Source of the DNA: Kitasatospora sp. GAS204B
GTDB lineage: Bacteria > Actinomycetota > Actinomycetes > Streptomycetales > Streptomycetaceae
DNA: 64,000 bases
Assembly: GCF_029892155.1 (NCBI RefSeq)
Contig: NZ_JARZAG010000033.1
Span: 1 to 64,000 of the forward strand
Direction: 5' to 3'
The notes under the pieces were generated by a model that worked only from the letters and a program-made list of their open reading frames with translations, was not told where the DNA came from and did not search any database. Of this stretch, positions 32,238 through 40,322 are shown in pieces. The position numbers and the translations under genes were made by a program. How positions within the stretch are numbered: the first letter of the stretch is position 1; each line of letters starts with the position of its first letter.

Positions 32238-33074
32238 CTATTCTTCCACAGCTTCGGCGGCCTGAAGAAATCGGCCCTGCCGCTCGTCCCAGCCGAGGCC
32301 GAGCACGCTGAGCGCCTCGCGCTCCTTCTTGTCGAAATCCTCGGGCCGCCAGCGCCCCACCAGGTCGGGCCGGTTGGCCAGGGTGCGGGCGAAGGCCTGC
32401 TCGCGCCGCCAGCGGGCGATCTTGCCGTGGTTGCCGCTGAGCAGGACCTCGGGCACCTCCCGGCCGCGCCACTGGGCGGGCTTGGTGTAGACCGGGCCCT
32501 CCAGCAGGTCGGCCATCGCGCCGGGGGCGAAGGAGTCGTCCCGGTGCGACTCGGCGTTGCCGAGCACGCCGGGCAGCAGTCGGGCGATCGCCTCGACCAT
32601 CACCAGCACCGCGACCTCGCCGCCGGCCAGCACGTAGTCACCGATCGAGGCCTCGACCACCGGCATCCGGGTGGCGGCCTCCTCGATCACCCGGCGGTCG
32701 ATGCCCTCGTACCGGGCCGGCGCGAACGCCAGCCACGGGCGCCCGGCCAGCTCCTGGGCGAGCTGCTGGGTGAACGGCACCCCGCTCGGGGTGGGCACCA
32801 CCAGCGTCGGCACCTCCCCCTCGGGTCCGGCCGCGAGCACCGCGTCCAGCGCCTCGCCCCACGGCTCGGGCTTCATCACCATGCCGGGGCCGCCGCCGTA
32901 CGGGGTGTCGTCCACCGTGCGGTGCACGTCGTGGGTCCAGGACCGCAGGTCGTGCAGGTGCACGTCGAGCTGGCCGCGGGCGCGGGCCTTGCCGACCAGC
33001 GAGACGTTCAGCGGCTCCAGGTACTCGGGGAAGATCGTGACGACGTCGAGCCGCATCCCCTGACCGTCGCTCAT
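32238..33074 (-). CDS. trmD: tRNA (guanine-N1)-methyltransferase
   Basis: Methylates G37 of tRNAs to prevent frameshifting. 278 residues. The knotted SPOUT fold is indicated by YGGGPGMVMKPEP (about 58-70) and the SAM-binding IGDYVLAGGEVAVLVMVEA stretch. ATG 33074 overlaps the rimM stop (ATGA) and has GGAGAG upstream, so it is preferred over the internal MRLDVV start at 33056. Member of the rpsP-khpA-rimM-trmD-rplS group. Confidence 0.97.
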   Translation of the reverse strand: MSDGQGMRLDVVTIFPEYLEPLNVSLVGKARARGQLDVHLHDLRSWTHDVHRTVDDTPYGGGPGMVMKPEPWGEALDAVLAAGPEGEVPTLVVPTPSGVPFTQQLAQELAGRPWLAFAPARYEGIDRRVIEEAATRMPVVEASIGDYVLAGGEVAVLVMVEAIARLLPGVLGNAESHRDDSFAPGAMADLLEGPVYTKPAQWRGREVPEVLLSGNHGKIARWRREQAFARTLANRPDLVGRWRPEDFDKKEREALSVLGLGWDERQGRFLQAAEAVEE

Positions 33075-33619
33075 CGCTCGCTCTCCGGTCCGCCGTCGAC
33101 CTCGGCCTCACCGTCGTCGATCAGCCCGCGCGGGGGGTCGATGACGCAGCGCTGGTTCTCCAGGTCGATGGTCGGCACGATCCTCTCGACGAACGGGACC
33201 AGCACCTCGGTGCCGTCGGCCTTGGTGACGGTCAGCAGGTCCTGGTAGGGCAGGTGGACCACCTCGGTCAGCTCGCCGACCGGGGTGCCGTCGAGCAGCA
33301 CCACGTCCAGGCCGATCAGCTGGTGGTCGTAGTACTCGTCCTCTTCCTCCGGCCGCTCCTCCGGGTCGACCTCGGCGATCAGCATGGTGTTGCGCAGCGC
33401 CTCGGCGGCGGTGCGGTCCTTGACGCCCTCGAAGCGGATCAGCAGCCGGCCGCTGTGCACCTTGCCGGACTCGACGGTCAGCGGCCCGACGGCGGCGGGG
33501 TCGGTGAGCAGCACCGCGCCGGGCCCGAGCCGCAGCTCCGGCTCGTCGGTGCGAACCTCGACGAAGACGTCCCCCCTGATGCCGTGGGCACGGCCGATCC
33601 GGCCGACGACGAGCTGCAC
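33071..33619 (-). CDS. rimM: 16S rRNA processing protein RimM
   Basis: Assists maturation of the 30S head by binding S19. 182 residues with the N-terminal RimM domain (VVGRIGRAHGIRGDVFVEVRT) and a C-terminal PRC-barrel (about 95-165, including HQLIGLDVVLLDGTPVGELT). It starts at GTG 33619 with CAGGAG at 7 nt. A perfect hairpin lies upstream, between it and khpA. Confidence 0.95.
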   Translation of the reverse strand: MQLVVGRIGRAHGIRGDVFVEVRTDEPELRLGPGAVLLTDPAAVGPLTVESGKVHSGRLLIRFEGVKDRTAAEALRNTMLIAEVDPEERPEEEDEYYDHQLIGLDVVLLDGTPVGELTEVVHLPYQDLLTVTKADGTEVLVPFVERIVPTIDLENQRCVIDPPRGLIDDGEAEVDGGPESER

Positions 33620-33669
33620 GGTGCACTCCTGAGTACTGGTACCGAGACGGTGTTGCCTGAGAAGAAACA

Positions 33670-33706
33670 GATCCGGCCGGGACGCATGACGCGTCCCGGC
33701 CGGATC
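33670..33706 (-). terminator. Hairpin between khpA and rimM
   Basis: A perfect 16-bp stem (33670-33685 with 33691-33706) and a 5-nt loop. On the minus strand it is followed by TGTTTCTTC. It lies inside the ribosomal operon and probably reduces rimM-trmD expression relative to rpsP. Confidence 0.85.
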
Positions 33707-33724
33707 AGAAGACGACGGTGGTCG

Positions 33725-33964
33725 TCAGTGGATGTTGTCCACGTCGACCAGGTCGACCCGGACGTTGCGACCGCCGAGCGCGCCCACCACAGTGCGCAGC
33801 GCACGTGCGGTGCGACCGCCACGGCCGATCACCTTGCCGAGGTCATCAGGGTGCACCCGCACCTCGATGCTGTTACCCCGGCGCAGGTTGCGCGAGCGCA
33901 CCTGGACATCCTCGGGGTGCTCGACAATGCCCTTCACCAGGTGATCGAGGGCGTCCTCGATCAC
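33725..33964 (-). CDS. khpA: KH-domain RNA-binding protein KhpA
   Basis: A 79-residue protein that is almost entirely one KH domain, with the GxxG loop in GKVIGRGGRTARALR (about 43-57). In other bacteria KhpA pairs with KhpB/Jag and acts in cell division and RNA metabolism. It starts at GTG 33964, 2 bp after the rpsP stop, the usual gene pair. Confidence 0.95.
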   Translation of the reverse strand: MIEDALDHLVKGIVEHPEDVQVRSRNLRRGNSIEVRVHPDDLGKVIGRGGRTARALRTVVGALGGRNVRVDLVDVDNIH

Positions 33965-33966
33965 GC

Positions 33967-34398
33967 TCAGGCCTCGGTGGAAGCGGCGTCGGCGTCAGCC
34001 TCGGCCTTGTCCGACTTCTTGGCCTTCGGGGTGATGGCGACACCGGTGGTGGCGTCCTCGAAGCCGGCGACGGCCTTCGCGAACAGGTGCGAGAAGTCCT
34101 CGACCTTGGGCTCGGCGACGAGCAGCGGGGCCGGGGCGGGCAGGCCCTTGAACTTCTGCCAGTCACCGGTCAGCTTGAGGATGGCGAGCACCGGCTCGGT
34201 CGGCTGGGCGCCGACGGACAGCCAGTACTGGGCGCGGTCGGTGTCGACCTCGATCTTCGAGGGGTTGTAGGTCGGCTGGTAGATGCCGATCTCCTCGATC
34301 GCACGACCGTCACGCTTGGTGCGCGAGTCGGCGACGACGATGCGGTAGTGCGGGGAGCGAATCTTGCCGAGACGCTTGAGCTTGATCTTGACTGCCAC
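33967..34398 (-). CDS. rpsP: 30S ribosomal protein S16
   Basis: 143 residues. The conserved S16 core (MAVKIKLKRLGKIRSPHYRI, about 1-85) is followed by an extended actinobacterial C-terminal tail of about 55 residues, ending in an Ala/Asp/Lys-rich stretch. First gene of the rpsP-khpA-rimM-trmD group. Its promoter must be in the 195-bp gap upstream. Confidence 0.97.
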   Translation of the reverse strand: MAVKIKLKRLGKIRSPHYRIVVADSRTKRDGRAIEEIGIYQPTYNPSKIEVDTDRAQYWLSVGAQPTEPVLAILKLTGDWQKFKGLPAPAPLLVAEPKVEDFSHLFAKAVAGFEDATTGVAITPKAKKSDKAEADADAASTEA

Positions 34399-34593
34399 GG
34401 GAGTGGATTCTCCTGGAGTTGACGTGGGTGAGCGACCGCACCACCGCGTGGGGTTGCGGGGGTCGGCCGTTCGAATGACACGCCAGCCGTAGGCGAGAGG
34501 GTTCCTGTTGGCTGCCGGGTATCAGCTATCGATTGTGCCACACCGGGCGCGGCTCCCCCGACCGGGGCGGATCCGGTCAGGGGAGCGGCGCAC

Positions 34594-35181
34594 TCAGGTG
34601 ATCTTGAACGGCTGCTGGCAGGCGCCGCAGACGATCGAGGCCTGGGCCAGCACCGACGGCACCACCCGGACGTTGCGACCGCAGCCGCAGACGGCCTTGA
34701 CCCGGACGCCGCCGCCCGAGGAGCCGTGCCGGGCCGCCGGACCACGGAACGCGCGCAGCACTCCGCCGTCGGGAGTCCCGGCCACCGCCTGCTGGTGGGC
34801 GCCGAGGGCGCCCTCCAGCCGCTCGATGGTCGCGGCGTACCGCTCCTGGGTCTCGGCGAGCATGGTCACCTGCGAGAAGCCGCTACTGGCGTGCGGCTCC
34901 ACCGGGTGCGCCAACCCCAACTCCGAGGCGAGCAGCAGGAATCGACGGTTGTGGTAGCGCCCGGCCCGGGAGGTGTCCCGGATGTCGCGGGCGGCGGCCA
35001 GACCGTGGGCGGCCTCGTGCAGCAGCCGCTCGAAGCCGAGCTGGGTGCCGCAGGCCGAGGACGACTCGCCGATCAGCGCCTCGGGCGAGGCGAGATCGGG
35101 CAGGTCGCGATGGTAGGCCTGGATGTCGCTCCAGGCGGCGGCCAGTTCGGCCGCGAGGACGAGGGGCTGTGTCGTGCTCAC
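34594..35181 (-). CDS. SprT-like zinc protein with C-terminal zinc ribbon
   Basis: 195 residues. A metallopeptidase-type HEAAH motif (about residue 55) is followed by RYHNRRF, the arrangement seen in SprT-like domains. A C-terminal zinc ribbon (VCGCGRNVRV, then IVCGACQQPF) resembles that of the SprT family. It could be a small protease acting on DNA-protein crosslinks, like SPRTN/SprT, but activity is inference. It starts at GTG 35181. Neighbours are rpsP (195 bp downstream) and proS. No signal peptide, so cytoplasmic. Confidence 0.8.
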   Translation of the reverse strand: MSTTQPLVLAAELAAAWSDIQAYHRDLPDLASPEALIGESSSACGTQLGFERLLHEAAHGLAAARDIRDTSRAGRYHNRRFLLLASELGLAHPVEPHASSGFSQVTMLAETQERYAATIERLEGALGAHQQAVAGTPDGGVLRAFRGPAARHGSSGGGVRVKAVCGCGRNVRVVPSVLAQASIVCGACQQPFKIT

Positions 35182-35525
35182 GCTATGCCAACGAGGGAGT
35201 GGGTTCCGACGTTCCATTCTTGAGCGCTCACCGGGAATTCCCGGAGAACTCTCAGCTGGGCGAGACAATGCCCGTGTTGAGCGTTCGAATTCTGACGCAA
35301 GACCAACCCCCTCGGTGTCCGCACCCGCCGTTCGTCGCCGGGTCGCCCGATTCCCGGGCACGGCGGAGCGCCGCGCCGCGTTGTTTCGGCCCGGGCCCTG
35401 ACGAGATTTTGACAGGGCCACGGGCCGTTCACCGTACCGCTAGTTCGCCCGCACTGGGAGTTGACCGGCCAGTAGACGAGGCGTCGTCACCTACTGGTTA
35501 CTCAATCAGTGAGGGGATAACCCAT
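35182..35525. promoter_or_regulatory. Intergenic region between proS and the SprT-like gene
   Basis: 344 bp, clearly poorer in GC than the flanks, with no gene. It should carry the promoter of the SprT-like gene (minus strand) and the proS 3' end. An inverted repeat CCAGTAG (35469-35475) and CTACTGG (35491-35497) lies near the proS end, with a small CTCA/TGAG hairpin beyond. These could be a weak terminator or an operator. Confidence 0.45.
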
Positions 35526-36938
35526 TCAGTACGCCCGCGCGACGATCGCGACATTGCCTTCCTGATCGTCGGCGGCCGGCACCGAGCCGTCCGCGGCGAC
35601 GATGCAGCGCACCGAAACGCCCTGCTCGGCAAGCTTCGCCTCGCCCTGCGGGCCGAGCTCGGCCCAGGAGATCCGACCCCAGCCGGTGGCCGCGGCCTCG
35701 ACGCACTCGTCGAGGGTCTTCACGTCCACCGTGCGGGACTCGCGGCGCTCGCGGGACTGGCGCAGCAGCAGCGCCTGGTCCTCCTCCAGGATGCCGGGCA
35801 GCAGCGCGGCCAGGCCGTCGATCGCCACCGGCTCCTTGCCGCCGGGGATGCGACGGGCCAGCATCGCGGTGCCGGCCTCCAGGTCGCGCGGGCCGACCTC
35901 GATCCGCAGCGGGACGCCCTTGAGCTCCCAGTCCACCGCGCGGCGGCCGAACGGGGTGTCGGTGCGGTCGTCCACCACGGTGCGGATGCCGGCCGCCTCC
36001 AGGGCGGCACCGATCTCGCGGACCTTGGCGATCACCGCGTCGTCGCCCTTGATCGCCAGCACCACGGCCTGGGTGGCGGCCAGTCGCGGCGGCACCCGCA
36101 GGCCGTTGTCGTCGCCGTGCGACATGATCAGGCCGCCGACCATCCGGGTCGAGACGCCCCAGGAGGTCTGCCAGACGTACTCGCGCTCGGCGCCCTGCAG
36201 CTGGTAGGTGGTGTTGAAGGCCTTGGCGAAGTTCTGGCCCAGCTCGTGGCTGGTGCCCATCTGCAGCGCCTTGCCGTCGCCCATCATGCCCTCGAGGGTG
36301 AGGGTGTTGATGGCGCCGGCGAACCGCTCCTTGGCGGTCTTGCGGCCGAGCACCACGTCGATGCCGAGCACGTTGGTCATGAAGTCGCCGTAGACGTCCG
36401 TGTGGATCATCGAGGCGTAGGCGCGGGCGTCCTCGTAGGTCGCGTGCGCGGTGTGGCCCTCCTGCCAGAGGAACTCGGTGGTGCGCAGGAAGACGCGCGG
36501 GCGCAGCTCCCAACGGACCACGTTGGCCCACTGGTTGATCAGCAGCGGCAGGTCGCGGTGACTCTGCACCCACTTGGAGAAGTACTCGTTGATGATCGTC
36601 TCGGAGGTCGGCCGGACCACGACCGGCTCCTCGAGCTCCTTGCCGCCGCCGTGGGTGACCACCGCGAGCTCGGGGGCGAAGCCCTCGACGTGCTCGGCCT
36701 CCTTGGTGAGGTAGGACTGCGGGATGAACATCGGGAAGTAGGCGTTCTGCGCGCCCGCCTTCTTGATCCGCGCGTCCATCTCCTGCTGCATCCGCTCCCA
36801 CAGCCCGTAGCCGTACGGTCGGATGACCATGGTGCCGCGCACCGGACCGTTGTCGGCCAGCTCGGCCTTGTTGATCAGATCCTGGTACCAGCGCGGGAAG
36901 TCGTCCGCCTGGGGGGTGAGAACGGGAGCCTTTGCCAT
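35526..36938 (-). CDS. proS: Prolyl-tRNA synthetase, type 3 (archaeal/eukaryotic-like)
   Basis: Charges tRNA-Pro. The 470-residue length and sequence match the short type 3 class, without the bacterial INS editing insertion. Class II motifs are present: motif 2 around RVFLRTTEFLWQEGHTAHA (about 155-173) and VVRPTSETIINEYFSKW (about 110-126). ATG 36938 lacks a ribosome binding site; TACGAT lies 7 nt upstream, indicating a leaderless message. Longer in-frame starts lie in non-conserved sequence and are rejected. Confidence 0.95.
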   Translation of the reverse strand: MAKAPVLTPQADDFPRWYQDLINKAELADNGPVRGTMVIRPYGYGLWERMQQEMDARIKKAGAQNAYFPMFIPQSYLTKEAEHVEGFAPELAVVTHGGGKELEEPVVVRPTSETIINEYFSKWVQSHRDLPLLINQWANVVRWELRPRVFLRTTEFLWQEGHTAHATYEDARAYASMIHTDVYGDFMTNVLGIDVVLGRKTAKERFAGAINTLTLEGMMGDGKALQMGTSHELGQNFAKAFNTTYQLQGAEREYVWQTSWGVSTRMVGGLIMSHGDDNGLRVPPRLAATQAVVLAIKGDDAVIAKVREIGAALEAAGIRTVVDDRTDTPFGRRAVDWELKGVPLRIEVGPRDLEAGTAMLARRIPGGKEPVAIDGLAALLPGILEEDQALLLRQSRERRESRTVDVKTLDECVEAAATGWGRISWAELGPQGEAKLAEQGVSVRCIVAADGSVPAADDQEGNVAIVARAY

Positions 36939-36945
36939 GGGGCGA

Positions 36946-36951
36946 ATCGTA
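36946..36951 (-). promoter_or_regulatory. -10 box of leaderless proS
   Basis: TACGAT on the minus strand with 7 nt to ATG 36938. The -35 region is weak. Confidence 0.55.
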
Positions 36952-37168
36952 CGGTGCCCGGCGGGCCGAGTGTGAATCGCTGCCGGTCGACGGAACGGCA
37001 CGGCCGGCAGCCGGGGGGCGCACGCCCAGCGGGCTCGCGTGCACCGGCGTGCTCCTCTGGACGCCGCGCCCGCGCCGCGCTTCGCTTGAGTCGGGGTCGA
37101 CAGTGGGGGGAGCAGTAGTGGGGGAGCATTCGCAGCACGTCCGACCGGACCTGATGGGAGGCCACCAG

Positions 37169-37957
37169 ATGGCTTCAGCGCACGGCACGGCCATGGCAGC
37201 ACGGCTCCAGGCGATCCAGCCCACGCCCGCGGCACGGGCCCGCGACTGGGCCGAGATCCAGGAGCGCACGCTGGTCCCGCTGTACGACGCGGTGCACCAG
37301 CGGCTGACCGTCGGCCAGGGCGTCAGCCTGCTGGACCTGGGCTGCCGTTCGGGGCTCGCACTGCTGCTGGCGGCCGGGCGGGGGGCGCGGGTGGCCGGTC
37401 TGGAGCCCGATCCGGAACTGCGCGAGCTGGCCAGGGCGCGCCGGCTGTGGGTGACGGCGGGGGCGCCCGCCACCCGGACGGCGCACGACGCGGTCACCGT
37501 CTTCGAACCGCTACGGCTGGCCGAGCAGCCGCTGCGGGCGGCCCAGGAGGCGGCCCGCCTGGTGCCGCTCGGCGGCCTGGTGGCGCTGGCCGCCCTCGGG
37601 CCCGAGCAGGACTGCCAGAGCGCCGCGGTGCTGGAGGTGGCTCGGCGGCGCGGCGGCCCGCGAAAGGTCGCCGACCCGTTCGGGCTCAGCGGGCCGGGTG
37701 AGTTGCCGGCTCTGCTGGCCGGCGCCGGTCTGCGGCTGGTCGCGAGCTCCACGGTGACCTGCCCGTTCGGCTACCCCGACCCGGACAGCGCGGTGCGCGG
37801 GCTGCTCGCCACCGGCTGGTTCGACGCGGCGATCGCATATGCGGGCGCCGCTCCGGTGGCCAAGGAGGTCGCCGAGGCGCTGCACCCGTTCACCCGGGCG
37901 GATGACACGGTCTGGCTGGCCAACACCTTCCGGTACGTGATCGGCCGGCGGACCTGA
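37169..37957 (+). CDS. Class I SAM-dependent methyltransferase-like protein
   Basis: 262 residues. SAM-binding motif I, SLLDLGCRSGLALLLAAGRG, is at about 53-72, followed by the acidic VAGLEPDPELRELAR. The acceptor is unknown. ATG 37169 has GGGAGG at 7 nt; GTG 37118 with GGGGGGAG is a reasonable alternative giving 17 more residues. It is divergent from proS and convergent with a GNAT gene. Confidence 0.85.
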   Translation: MASAHGTAMAARLQAIQPTPAARARDWAEIQERTLVPLYDAVHQRLTVGQGVSLLDLGCRSGLALLLAAGRGARVAGLEPDPELRELARARRLWVTAGAPATRTAHDAVTVFEPLRLAEQPLRAAQEAARLVPLGGLVALAALGPEQDCQSAAVLEVARRRGGPRKVADPFGLSGPGELPALLAGAGLRLVASSTVTCPFGYPDPDSAVRGLLATGWFDAAIAYAGAAPVAKEVAEALHPFTRADDTVWLANTFRYVIGRRT

Positions 37958-38024
37958 CGCAGTGGCCGCGGACCTGACGTGGTCTCAGTCCGGAGTCCGC
38001 GCAATCCCGTCCATCAGCAACGCC

Positions 38025-38040
38025 GCCGGACAGGCCCTAG
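38025..38040. repeat. Half copy of the CTAG...CTGTCCGG element
   Basis: GCCGGACAGGCCCTAG matches one arm of the palindrome at 28511-28553. As there, its CTAG supplies the TAG stop codon of the gene it ends (the GNAT gene, minus strand). The second arm is missing. Confidence 0.6.
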
Positions 38041-38570
38041 GCCGGCGACCCCGCCGGACGCCACTCCTCCGCGGTCAGCGCGAACCGCTCGTGGTCGCGC
38101 CAGGCCCCGGCCAGGAAGAGCATCCGCGGGGTGAACCCCTCGTGCCGGAAGCCGAGTCGAGTCGCCAGCGCGATCGACCGCTTGTTCTCCGGCTGCACGT
38201 TGATCTCCAGCCGGTGCAGCCCGAGCCCGCCGGCGGTCTGGTCCGCGAAGCAGGCGTCCAGCACCAGCCGCATGCCCTCGGTCATCCGCCCGGTGCCCGC
38301 GTAGGGAAGGTAACTGTCGTAGCCGAGCGCGGCGTTGCAGTAGCGGCCCATCACGATGTTGGACACGTTGCACTTGCCGACCAGGCCGCCGTCGGCCGTG
38401 TCGACGATCAGAAAGGTGCGCAGTCCAGGACCCTGACGCTGCAACAGGTCCGGCAGCCCATCCGGCTCCACCGGGTTCCAGCGCCCGATGTGCTCGGCGG
38501 AGCGCCGCACCGCCGCGGCGTACAGCACGGCATCGGAGGGCCTGGGGGCGCGAATGGTCACACGGCTCAT
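38037..38570 (-). CDS. GNAT-family N-acetyltransferase
   Basis: 177 residues of the RimJ/RimL type (acetyl-CoA-dependent N-terminal acetylation of a protein or small amine). It has a typical ending, IALATRLGFRHEG with FTPRMLFLAGAWRDHERFAL, and a GYDSYLPYAGTGRMTEGMRL acetyl-CoA-binding stretch. ATG 38570 is chosen; ATG 38588, six codons longer, lies directly beside the ffh-side hairpin and is less likely. There is no good ribosome binding site. The TAG stop is within a repeat element. Confidence 0.88.
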   Translation of the reverse strand: MSRVTIRAPRPSDAVLYAAAVRRSAEHIGRWNPVEPDGLPDLLQRQGPGLRTFLIVDTADGGLVGKCNVSNIVMGRYCNAALGYDSYLPYAGTGRMTEGMRLVLDACFADQTAGGLGLHRLEINVQPENKRSIALATRLGFRHEGFTPRMLFLAGAWRDHERFALTAEEWRPAGSPA

Positions 38571-38589
38571 CCCAACATCATCGGGCATG

Positions 38590-38620
38590 CGAAGGGCCGG
38601 TCGTCACGACCGGCCCTTCG
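38590..38620. terminator. Hairpin terminator after ffh
   Basis: A perfect 14-bp stem (CGAAGGGCCGGTCG at 38590-38603 with 38607-38620) and a TCA loop, 49 bp after the ffh stop codon on the minus strand. Confidence 0.85.
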
Positions 38621-38668
38621 ACTCGTCAGCTCGAGTCGTCCTGCTCGACTCCCGAGCTCAGGTCCCGC

Positions 38669-40234
38669 TCAGAGCAGGTCCTTGAACTCCTTGGGCAGCT
38701 CGAAGTCGCTCGGCCCCTTGCCCGCGCCGAGCCCGAACGCACCGCCCTGGGCCGGCTCCTGCGCCGCGCCCGGGCCCAGCGCCCGGCGCTCGGCGGCGGC
38801 CGCCTCCTCCTGGGCCCGCTTGAGCGGGTTGCCGCTCTTGCGCTTGCCCTTGGCGGCCGGCGCCTTCTTGCCCGACTTCTTGCCGCCGCCACCCATGCCC
38901 GGGATCCCCGGCATGCCCGGGATGCCCTTGCCGGAGGCCATCGCGGTCATCATCTTGCGCGCCTCGAAGAAACGCTCGACCAGGTTGCCGACCTCACCCA
39001 CGCCGACGCCCGAACCCTTGGCGATGCGCAGCCGGCGCGAGCCGTTGATCATCTTCGGGTCGGTCCGCTCGGCCGGGGTCATCGACTTGATGATCGCGCC
39101 GACCCGGTTGACGTCCTTGTCGTCGATGTTGTTGATCTGGTCGCGGATCTGGCCCATGCCCGGCAGCATGCCGAGCAGCTTGGAGATCGAGCCCATCTTC
39201 TGGACCTGCTCCAGCTGGGACAGGAAGTCGTCGAGCGTGAAGTCCTTGCCGCCGCCCTGCAGCTTGGCGGCCATCTTCTCGGCCTCGGCCTGCGAGAAGG
39301 TCTGCTCGGCCTTCTCGATCAGCGAGAGCATGTCGCCCATCCCGAGGATGCGCGAGGCCATCCGGTCCGGGTGGAAGGCGTCGAAGTCGTCGACCTTCTC
39401 GCCGTTGGAGGCGAACATGATCTGCCGGCCGGTGACGTGGGCCACCGAGAGGGCCGCGCCACCGCGGGCGTCGCCGTCCAGCTTGGAGAGCACCACACCG
39501 GTGAAGTCGACGCCCTCGAGGAAGGCCTGCGCGGTGGTGACCGCGTCCTGGCCGATCATCGCGTCGACGACGAACAGGACCTCGTCCGGGTTGACCGCGG
39601 CCCGGATGTCGGCGGCCTGCCGCATCAGCTCGGCGTCGATGCCCAGGCGCCCCGCGGTGTCGACGATGACGACGTCGTACTGCTTCTGCTTGGCGTACTC
39701 GATCGCGTCGGCGGCCACCTTGACCGGGTCACCGACGCCGTTGCCCGGCTCGGGGCCGTAGAAGGCGACGCCGGCCCGGTCGGCCACCACGTTCAGCTGG
39801 GTGACCGCGTTCGGGCGCTGCAGGTCGCAGGCGACCAGCAGGGGGGTGTGCTTCTGCTGCTTCAGCCAGAAGCCGAGCTTCCCGGCCAGCGTGGTCTTAC
39901 CGGCACCCTGCAGACCGGCCAGCATGATCACGGTGGGGCCGGTCTTGGCGTACCGCAGTCGGCGGGTCTCGCCACCGAGGATGTTGACGAGCTCCTCGTT
40001 GACGATCTTGATGATCTGCTGCGCCGGGTTCAGCGCGCCGGAGACCTCGGAGCCGAGCGCGCGCTCCTTGACCTGCTTGATGAAGGCCCGCACCACCGGC
40101 AGCGCGACATCCGCCTCCAGCAGGGCGATCCGGATCTCCCGGGCGGTGGCGTCGATGTCCGCCTCACTGAGGCGGCCCTTGCCCCGGAGGTTCTTGAACG
40201 TCGCTGCGAGGCGGTCGGAAAGAGTGTCGAACAC
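38669..40234 (-). CDS. ffh: Signal recognition particle protein Ffh
   Basis: GTPase subunit of the bacterial SRP that delivers membrane proteins to FtsY. 521 residues: N domain (1 to about 90), G domain with GLQGAGKTT (about 105-113), DTAGRLG and TKLD-equivalent LSKLDGDARGG, and a Met-rich M domain (about 300-440). The C-terminal tail is Lys/Ala/Gly-rich. It starts at GTG 40234 (VFDTLSDRL), where conservation begins. Its receptor ftsY is also in this window. Confidence 0.96.
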   Translation of the reverse strand: MFDTLSDRLAATFKNLRGKGRLSEADIDATAREIRIALLEADVALPVVRAFIKQVKERALGSEVSGALNPAQQIIKIVNEELVNILGGETRRLRYAKTGPTVIMLAGLQGAGKTTLAGKLGFWLKQQKHTPLLVACDLQRPNAVTQLNVVADRAGVAFYGPEPGNGVGDPVKVAADAIEYAKQKQYDVVIVDTAGRLGIDAELMRQAADIRAAVNPDEVLFVVDAMIGQDAVTTAQAFLEGVDFTGVVLSKLDGDARGGAALSVAHVTGRQIMFASNGEKVDDFDAFHPDRMASRILGMGDMLSLIEKAEQTFSQAEAEKMAAKLQGGGKDFTLDDFLSQLEQVQKMGSISKLLGMLPGMGQIRDQINNIDDKDVNRVGAIIKSMTPAERTDPKMINGSRRLRIAKGSGVGVGEVGNLVERFFEARKMMTAMASGKGIPGMPGIPGMGGGGKKSGKKAPAAKGKRKSGNPLKRAQEEAAAAERRALGPGAAQEPAQGGAFGLGAGKGPSDFELPKEFKDLL

Positions 40235-40322
40235 GTCGGTCGCGGGTCCCTTGCGGCATCGGTATGAGTACGGTCGTCGCCCACCAGGGTATCCGGCCGC
40301 CCCGGGCTTGGGTCCCACCCGG

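Noticed and set aside
32241..32250. TTCTTCCACA as another DnaA box
   Set aside because: The third position does not fit the consensus and it overlaps the end of trmD; it has no paired partner.
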